From Acidobacteriaceae bacterium (lineage in GTDB: Bacteria; Acidobacteriota; Terriglobia; Terriglobales; SbA1): a DNA stretch of 9,409 nucleotides. The stretch lies in the NCBI GenBank assembly GCA_003136335.1, contig PLEA01000587.1:1-9409 (forward strand). Direction: 5' to 3'. Positions 6,304 to 9,409 of this stretch are shown piece by piece. Under the pieces are notes generated by a model, which had not been told where the DNA came from, made no database searches, and saw only the letters and a list, made by a program, of their open reading frames with translations. The stretch's first letter is position 1. Every line of letters begins with the position of its first letter. The position numbers and the translations under genes are program-made.

Positions 6304-7089
6304 TTGGCGGACATGCACCCAGCGGCTGCAACTCCGGTGATTGAATTCCGTGATATCTCATACCGCGTTGCCGAAACGCAAGTGCTCTCCGGATTCAATC
6401 TGCAAGTCCAGAGCGGTGAGACTGTGGTGCTGTTGGGACGGAGCGGCTCAGGCAAGACTACATCGCTTAAGCTGGTCAATCGCCTGCTGTCTCCTACATC
6501 CGGGGAAATCCGCGTGAAGGGTGTGCCAAACACAGAGGCCGAGCTCATTCGCTTGCGACGTAGCATCGGCTATGTGATCCAGGACGTGGGCCTGTTCCCT
6601 CATTTCACCGTCGAACGAAACATCGGGCTGGTTCCGAAGATCGGAGGCTGGCCCCAGGACCGGATTCGCGCGCGCGTACAAGAGTTGCTGCAGATGGTGG
6701 GGCTAGCGCAAGAGATAGCATTGCGGTATCCGCATCAGCTATCGGGCGGTCAGCGGCAGCGGGTCGGCGTGGCCCGGGCGTTGGCTGCAGATCCTGAAAT
6801 CCTGTTGATGGACGAGCCTTTCGGGGCGCTCGATCCTCTTACACGAGATGAGCTGCAACGCGAATTTCTTTTGTTGCAGCAGAGACTCCACAAGACGGTC
6901 GTGTTTGTCACGCATGATCTGCGCGAGGCGCTGCGGCTCGGCTCGCGAATTGCATTAATGGAAGCGGGGCGGCTGGTTACCGTCCTTGCGCCAAAGGATT
7001 TCTTGCGGTCCTCCGATGCATTGGCGTCCGCCTATGTCAGAGCGTTCGGCGAAGGTTTGGAGTCGGCTGCAAATCGAGGCACGTCATGA
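6304..7089 (+). CDS. ABC importer ATPase, glycine betaine/choline class
   Basis: This cytoplasmic ATPase would power uptake of a quaternary amine or similar osmolyte. The 261-aa protein has every ABC motif: Walker A GRSGSGKT (45-52), Q-loop Gln93, signature LSGGQ (146-150), Walker B ILLMDEP (166-172) with catalytic Glu171, and switch His204. It ends soon after the ATPase domain and lacks the C-terminal tandem CBS domains of ProV/OpuA/OpuCA, which sense ionic strength. It is therefore nearer the short type. I list TTG at 6304, and an ATG three codons later at 6313 is equally possible; neither has a good Shine-Dalgarno. It starts 31 bp after the TolC-like gene with no clear promoter between, so it may be read through from there. 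Its stop overlaps the permease start (ATGA). Confidence 0.9.
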   Translation: MADMHPAAATPVIEFRDISYRVAETQVLSGFNLQVQSGETVVLLGRSGSGKTTSLKLVNRLLSPTSGEIRVKGVPNTEAELIRLRRSIGYVIQDVGLFPHFTVERNIGLVPKIGGWPQDRIRARVQELLQMVGLAQEIALRYPHQLSGGQRQRVGVARALAADPEILLMDEPFGALDPLTRDELQREFLLLQQRLHKTVVFVTHDLREALRLGSRIALMEAGRLVTVLAPKDFLRSSDALASAYVRAFGEGLESAANRGTS

Positions 7090-7718
7090 ACGTCTTTCGA
7101 TTCATCTGGCAGAATCACGGCCAGGTGCTGGAACTCACGCTGGAGCATCTTCGGCTGGTTGGCTTCTCGACGCTGTTCGCGATGCTGATCGGCATCCCGC
7201 TAGGCATTGTGATCGCACATCGGCCGCGCTTCAACAAGCCGGTGTTGGCGAGCGCTAACATCATCCAGACGATCCCCAGCCTCGCTCTTTTCGGATTTCT
7301 ACTGCCCGTGCCGTGGCTGGGCGAACGCGCCGACAGACTGGCGATTCTGGCTCTCACTCTTTATGCCTTGCTGCCCATCATCCGGAATACATATACCGGA
7401 ATTCGCGGAGTCGATGCCGCTGTGATGGAAGCTGGGCGTGGGATGGGACTCACGGAATCTCAGCTTCTGTTTCAAGTGGAACTACCGCTTTCCGTGAGTG
7501 TGATCCTCTCAGGCGTGCGAGTGGCCGTTGTGATTTCCGTGGGCTTGGCGACGATCGCCGCAGCGATCGGGGCCGGAGGTCTGGGAGAGTTCATCTTTCG
7601 GGGTCTGGCTATGGTCGATGACCGAGTCATTCTGGCCGGAGCCATTCCAGCTGCACTCCTGGCGCTGCTGGCCGATTTCGGCGTGGGATGGCTGGAGAGG
7701 CGTCTACAGCCACGATGA
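7086..7718 (+). CDS. ABC importer permease, OpuCB/YehW-like
   Basis: This is the inner-membrane channel subunit of the osmolyte importer. The 210-aa protein is the usual length for the OpuCB/ProW-type permease without N-terminal extension. It has about five or six hydrophobic segments and the family-typical QTIPSLALFGFLLP (61-74). The cytoplasmic coupling (EAA) loop is at about 111-136, with the core MEAGRGMGLTESQ, and docks on the ATPase. A Gly/Ala-rich segment, IAAAIGAGGLGEFIF, follows at about 157-171, as in other betaine/choline permeases. Both ends are coupled to neighbours: its ATG overlaps the ATPase stop, and its TGA overlaps the binding-protein ATG. Confidence 0.92.
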   Translation: MNVFRFIWQNHGQVLELTLEHLRLVGFSTLFAMLIGIPLGIVIAHRPRFNKPVLASANIIQTIPSLALFGFLLPVPWLGERADRLAILALTLYALLPIIRNTYTGIRGVDAAVMEAGRGMGLTESQLLFQVELPLSVSVILSGVRVAVVISVGLATIAAAIGAGGLGEFIFRGLAMVDDRVILAGAIPAALLALLADFGVGWLERRLQPR

Positions 7719-8614
7719 GGATTTCTCAATCGAGTCTTTGTATTTCGGTTCTTGTCGCAGCCGCGTTGCTGGTGCCGTCGTGTTCTCCGTCGCACTCAGA
7801 CCGCGTCGTGGTTGGTTCCAAGAATTTCACCGAATCGTTTCTATTGGGTGAGATCGTCGCGCAGATGATCGAAGCTCACACCAACCTGAAAGTGGATCGA
7901 CGCTTTTATCTGGCCGGAACCTATATCTGTCAGCAGGCGATTCTGGCCGGGCGCATCGACATATATCCCGAATACACTGGCACCGCGCTTACCGCGATTC
8001 TCAAACAAAAAGCGAGCGCTCAAAAGCAAGAGGTTTATCAGCGGGTCAAGAGTGAATACGAACGTCGATTCGCGCTCACCCTCGGCCCTCCCTTCGGCTT
8101 CAACGATACTTTCGCGATGGAAATACGGGGCGAGGATGCTCGGCGTTTGAACATCAAGACTCTTTCGCAGGCGACCGCGTTCGCTCCACAATGGCGCGCC
8201 GGGTTCGGCTATGAGTTCATGGAGCGGCCGGATGGATATCGAGGCTTGGCGGCGACGTACGGTCTGCACTTTTCCGGACAGCCGCGCATCATGGATTTGG
8301 GCCTGCTCGCGCGGACTCTAAAAGATCACCAGATCGACTTGGCCGGCGGCAACACCACCGACGGGCTGATTCCAGCTCTGGGTTTGTTCGTGCTGCAAGA
8401 CGACCGCCATTATTTTCCTCCCTATGAGGCGGTGCCAGTAATACGCCAGCAGACTCTGCAGCAGCATCCGGAGGTGGCCCAAGTGCTTGCCGGATTGGCG
8501 GAAAAGATTTCCGATGAGGAGATGCAAAGTTTGAACTATGCGGTCGATGGACAGCACCGCGACGCCAAAGAAGTTGTGCAGGAATTTCTAAGACGTAAGG
8601 GACTCATGCGATGA
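7715..8614 (+). CDS. Substrate-binding lipoprotein, OpuCC/YehZ (ProX/OsmF) class
   Basis: This is the extracytoplasmic binding protein of the importer. The 299-aa product starts with a lipoprotein-type signal: hydrophobic 10-20, then VPSC, with Cys23 as the likely lipidated residue. The Pro at -2 makes the lipobox slightly atypical. The mature protein opens with VVVGSKNFTES (31-41) and carries IDIYPEYTGTAL (81-92). These segments are diagnostic of the quaternary-amine-binding type II periplasmic fold. The last third has the usual DDRHYFPPYEAVPVIR stretch. Ligand could be glycine betaine, choline, carnitine or a related compound, because the cage residues cannot be assigned without a structural alignment. 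I chose the ATG at 7715 (ATGA overlap with the permease) over an in-frame ATG at 7688, which would add nine residues before the signal peptide. Confidence 0.92.
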   Translation: MRISQSSLCISVLVAAALLVPSCSPSHSDRVVVGSKNFTESFLLGEIVAQMIEAHTNLKVDRRFYLAGTYICQQAILAGRIDIYPEYTGTALTAILKQKASAQKQEVYQRVKSEYERRFALTLGPPFGFNDTFAMEIRGEDARRLNIKTLSQATAFAPQWRAGFGYEFMERPDGYRGLAATYGLHFSGQPRIMDLGLLARTLKDHQIDLAGGNTTDGLIPALGLFVLQDDRHYFPPYEAVPVIRQQTLQQHPEVAQVLAGLAEKISDEEMQSLNYAVDGQHRDAKEVVQEFLRRKGLMR

Positions 8615-8673
8615 CTAGTTCATCGCGAATGTCGGGAATTATCCACTTGACATACCCAAAGGAGAAAATCTAA
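8611..8673 (+). CDS. Possible 20-aa coupling ORF
   Basis: The last codons of the binding-protein gene again form ATGA (8611-8614), the third such junction in a row. An ORF of 20 codons runs from that ATG to a TAA at 8671-8673, two bases before the ATG of the next gene. The peptide has no recognisable features. It may simply be a reinitiation bridge that couples translation of the 80-aa gene to the transporter genes, or it may be chance. Confidence 0.25.
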   Translation: MTSSSRMSGIIHLTYPKEKI

Positions 8674-8675
8674 AA

Positions 8676-8918
8676 ATGGAATACCGTGACAGGGTAGAAG
8701 TTAGCATCTGGATGGATGAACACCTTCAAGCTACGTTGGAGTTCATGCAGGCAAATATTCCGTCCACAAAACTCCTCGGCATAGCCGGCAGCCTGCCGGA
8801 CGTGGCAGGGCTCCTGTGGGGGAAGTTGTTACAGGAGCCTGTCACAGCAATAAAGCTGGAATCGGGCAAGCCGATTAAATCGGATCGGGAGCATCCGTCA
8901 CTATCAGCCGCCATTTGA
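8676..8918 (+). CDS. Small hypothetical protein, 80 aa
   Basis: I do not recognise this protein. The frame starts with ATG preceded by a good AAAGGAG (8658-8664, 11 bases away), which is the main argument for it being real. The product is probably soluble. An acidic N-terminal third (MEYRDRVEVSIWMDE) is followed by a mildly hydrophobic middle (LLGIAGSLPDVAGLLWG, about 33-49) and a polar C-terminus. It follows the transporter by 61 bp in the same direction. Its last 44 bases overlap, tail to tail, the 3' end of the minus-strand 79-aa gene. The opposite frame there looks more like a conserved protein, so part of this ORF's C-terminus may be unconstrained. Confidence 0.5.
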   Translation: MEYRDRVEVSIWMDEHLQATLEFMQANIPSTKLLGIAGSLPDVAGLLWGKLLQEPVTAIKLESGKPIKSDREHPSLSAAI

Positions 8919-9114
8919 TTGACCCCTGAGCGATGCTGTGCTGGTGGTGGTTCTGCGGTGGGAGTGGCTTGTCTACTGTGTGAACGCTTTCCCGTCCGCA
9001 ACCATCGCAGCGGTAGATGCCGGACCAAGCAATTTTAACGCCCGGAGAATACGTCTTGTCGAACTCTGCGGAATCCCATACGACGAGGAACTTCTGGTAT
9101 TTGTAGCCTGCCAT
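8875..9114 (-). CDS. Small zinc-ribbon-like protein, 79 aa
   Basis: The protein begins MAGYKYQKFLVVWD. It then has a PGVKIAWSGIYRCDGCGRE segment (25-43) with a CxxC knuckle at Cys36 and Cys39, and then LPPQNHHQH (51-59) and KWRLIVT (67-73). This SGIYxCxxCG...PP...WxLI pattern resembles small zinc-ribbon proteins found in many bacteria. Here the second Cys pair is absent, and a His cluster (His56, His57, His59) sits where it would be, so a Cys2-His2-type metal site is possible. There is no signal peptide or membrane segment. The ATG at 9114 lacks a strong Shine-Dalgarno, and a promoter candidate lies just upstream. Function is unknown. The pattern makes me fairly confident that it is a real gene. 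Confidence 0.75.
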   Translation of the reverse strand: MAGYKYQKFLVVWDSAEFDKTYSPGVKIAWSGIYRCDGCGRESVHTVDKPLPPQNHHQHSIAQGSIKWRLIVTDAPDPI

Positions 9115-9145
9115 CAGTGAACTCGCTTTCTGAGGGAAGGCGAAC

Positions 9146-9154
9146 GTTATACCA
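9146..9154 (-). promoter_or_regulatory. Extended -10 promoter candidate for the 79-aa gene
   Basis: On the minus strand TGGTATAAC combines a TATAAC -10 box (9151-9146) with an upstream TGn extension (9154-9152). The start would be near 9139, about 25 nt before the ATG at 9114. No good -35 was seen, which extended -10 promoters tolerate. Confidence 0.4.
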
Positions 9155-9168
9155 CAGAAACCACTACT

Positions 9169-9321
9169 CTAGGACTTCTTGGGCTTGTCCTTTGGCTTTT
9201 CCTTATCCGACATCTTCACCTGCGCCAATCCTGCAACCGCTTCATTGAAAGTGAGCGGGTAGAGGGATACTGGCGCACCTTCTTTGCCTGCTGGGTTTGG
9301 GTTGTGTATCTTGCGACTCAT
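9169..9321 (-). CDS. Small Lys/Pro-tailed protein, 50 aa
   Basis: A 51-codon frame runs from ATG at 9321 to TAG at 9169. The peptide starts MSRKIHNPNPAGKEG, continues with PVSLYPLTFNEAVAGLAQVK (17-36), and ends in a basic Lys/Pro-rich tail (KEKPKDKPKKS, 40-50). The VSLYPLTFNEA stretch followed by a charged tail resembles small conserved bacterial proteins I have seen, but I cannot name a family or function. It would be cytoplasmic. It lies 54 bp upstream of the 79-aa gene on the same strand, so the two may be expressed together. No real Shine-Dalgarno precedes it; a G-run (on the minus strand) lies too far upstream. The -10-like box at 9328-9333 suggests a leaderless start. Confidence 0.6.
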   Translation of the reverse strand: MSRKIHNPNPAGKEGAPVSLYPLTFNEAVAGLAQVKMSDKEKPKDKPKKS

Positions 9322-9327
9322 AGCGCC

Positions 9328-9336
9328 ATTCTAGCA
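9328..9336 (-). promoter_or_regulatory. Extended -10 candidate giving a leaderless mRNA
   Basis: On the minus strand TGCTAGAAT has a TAGAAT -10 box (9333-9328) with a TGn extension. Only six bases separate it from the ATG at 9321, so transcription would start at or next to the initiation codon. The remaining bases to the window end (9337-9409) show no gene or hairpin that I can support. Confidence 0.35.
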
Positions 9337-9409
9337 CCCCCCGTCTAGACCGCTTCTGACTACATTTGTCCACTTGTCAGCCTTGTAGGGCGAGTGGCGC
9401 GGCGGAGTT

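Noticed and set aside
6282..6304. TTGACC at 6282 with TATGCT at 6299 as a promoter for the ABC importer
   Set aside because: The spacer is only 11 bp, too short for sigma70 recognition.
8647..8676. TTGACA at 8647-8652 as a -35 box for the 80-aa gene
   Set aside because: The only possible -10 (TAAAAA about 18 bp on) is poor, and it would place the transcription start inside the gene.

Overview
The window looks like a chromosomal segment of a moderately GC-rich, Gram-negative (two-membrane) bacterium. The best guess is an Acidobacteriota-type genome, judged from the style of the proteins and the mix of housekeeping genes with small conserved hypotheticals. That assignment is inference, since no search could be run. 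The two-membrane assignment is better supported: the window holds a signal-peptide TolC-like protein and a membrane-anchored coiled-coil adaptor.

Left part, minus strand (1-2708): three genes read leftwards. They are an unrecognised 151-162 aa protein, a CDP-alcohol phosphatidyltransferase (PgsA-like) overlapping it by 4 bp, and cysteinyl-tRNA synthetase (cysS). cysS has its own near-consensus sigma70 promoter between pgsA and cysS. A divergent intergenic region of about 165 bp separates this block from the next.

Middle part, plus strand (2874-6272): three tightly packed genes form the most interesting unit. The first is a processive, membrane-embedded family-2 glycosyltransferase of the hyaluronan synthase/NodC/chitin synthase type, with DD, DxD, GED, QxxRW and WGTR motifs. 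The second is an inner-membrane-anchored periplasmic coiled-coil protein resembling an HlyD-type adaptor. The third is a secreted, helix-rich protein that reads like a shortened TolC-type outer-membrane channel. Together they suggest a compact synthase-plus-tripartite-exporter system that makes a polysaccharide and carries it across both membranes. The polymer is unknown.

Right-middle part, plus strand (6304-8614): a complete ABC importer of the glycine betaine/choline/proline (OpuC/YehZYXW) class, ordered ATPase, permease, lipoprotein substrate-binding protein, with 4-bp ATGA overlaps at both junctions. It begins only 31 bp after the polysaccharide genes, so it may be co-transcribed with them. 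An osmolyte importer beside a capsule or exopolysaccharide system would fit a desiccation or osmotic-stress role.

Right end (8615-9409): three small genes. An 80-aa plus-strand hypothetical overlaps tail-to-tail by 44 bp with a minus-strand 79-aa protein that resembles a zinc-ribbon with a His-rich second half. Upstream of that lies a 50-aa minus-strand protein with a Lys/Pro-rich tail. Both minus-strand small genes have extended -10 promoter candidates, and that of the 50-aa gene would give a leaderless mRNA. No tRNA, rRNA, CRISPR array, insertion sequence or convincing terminator was seen.
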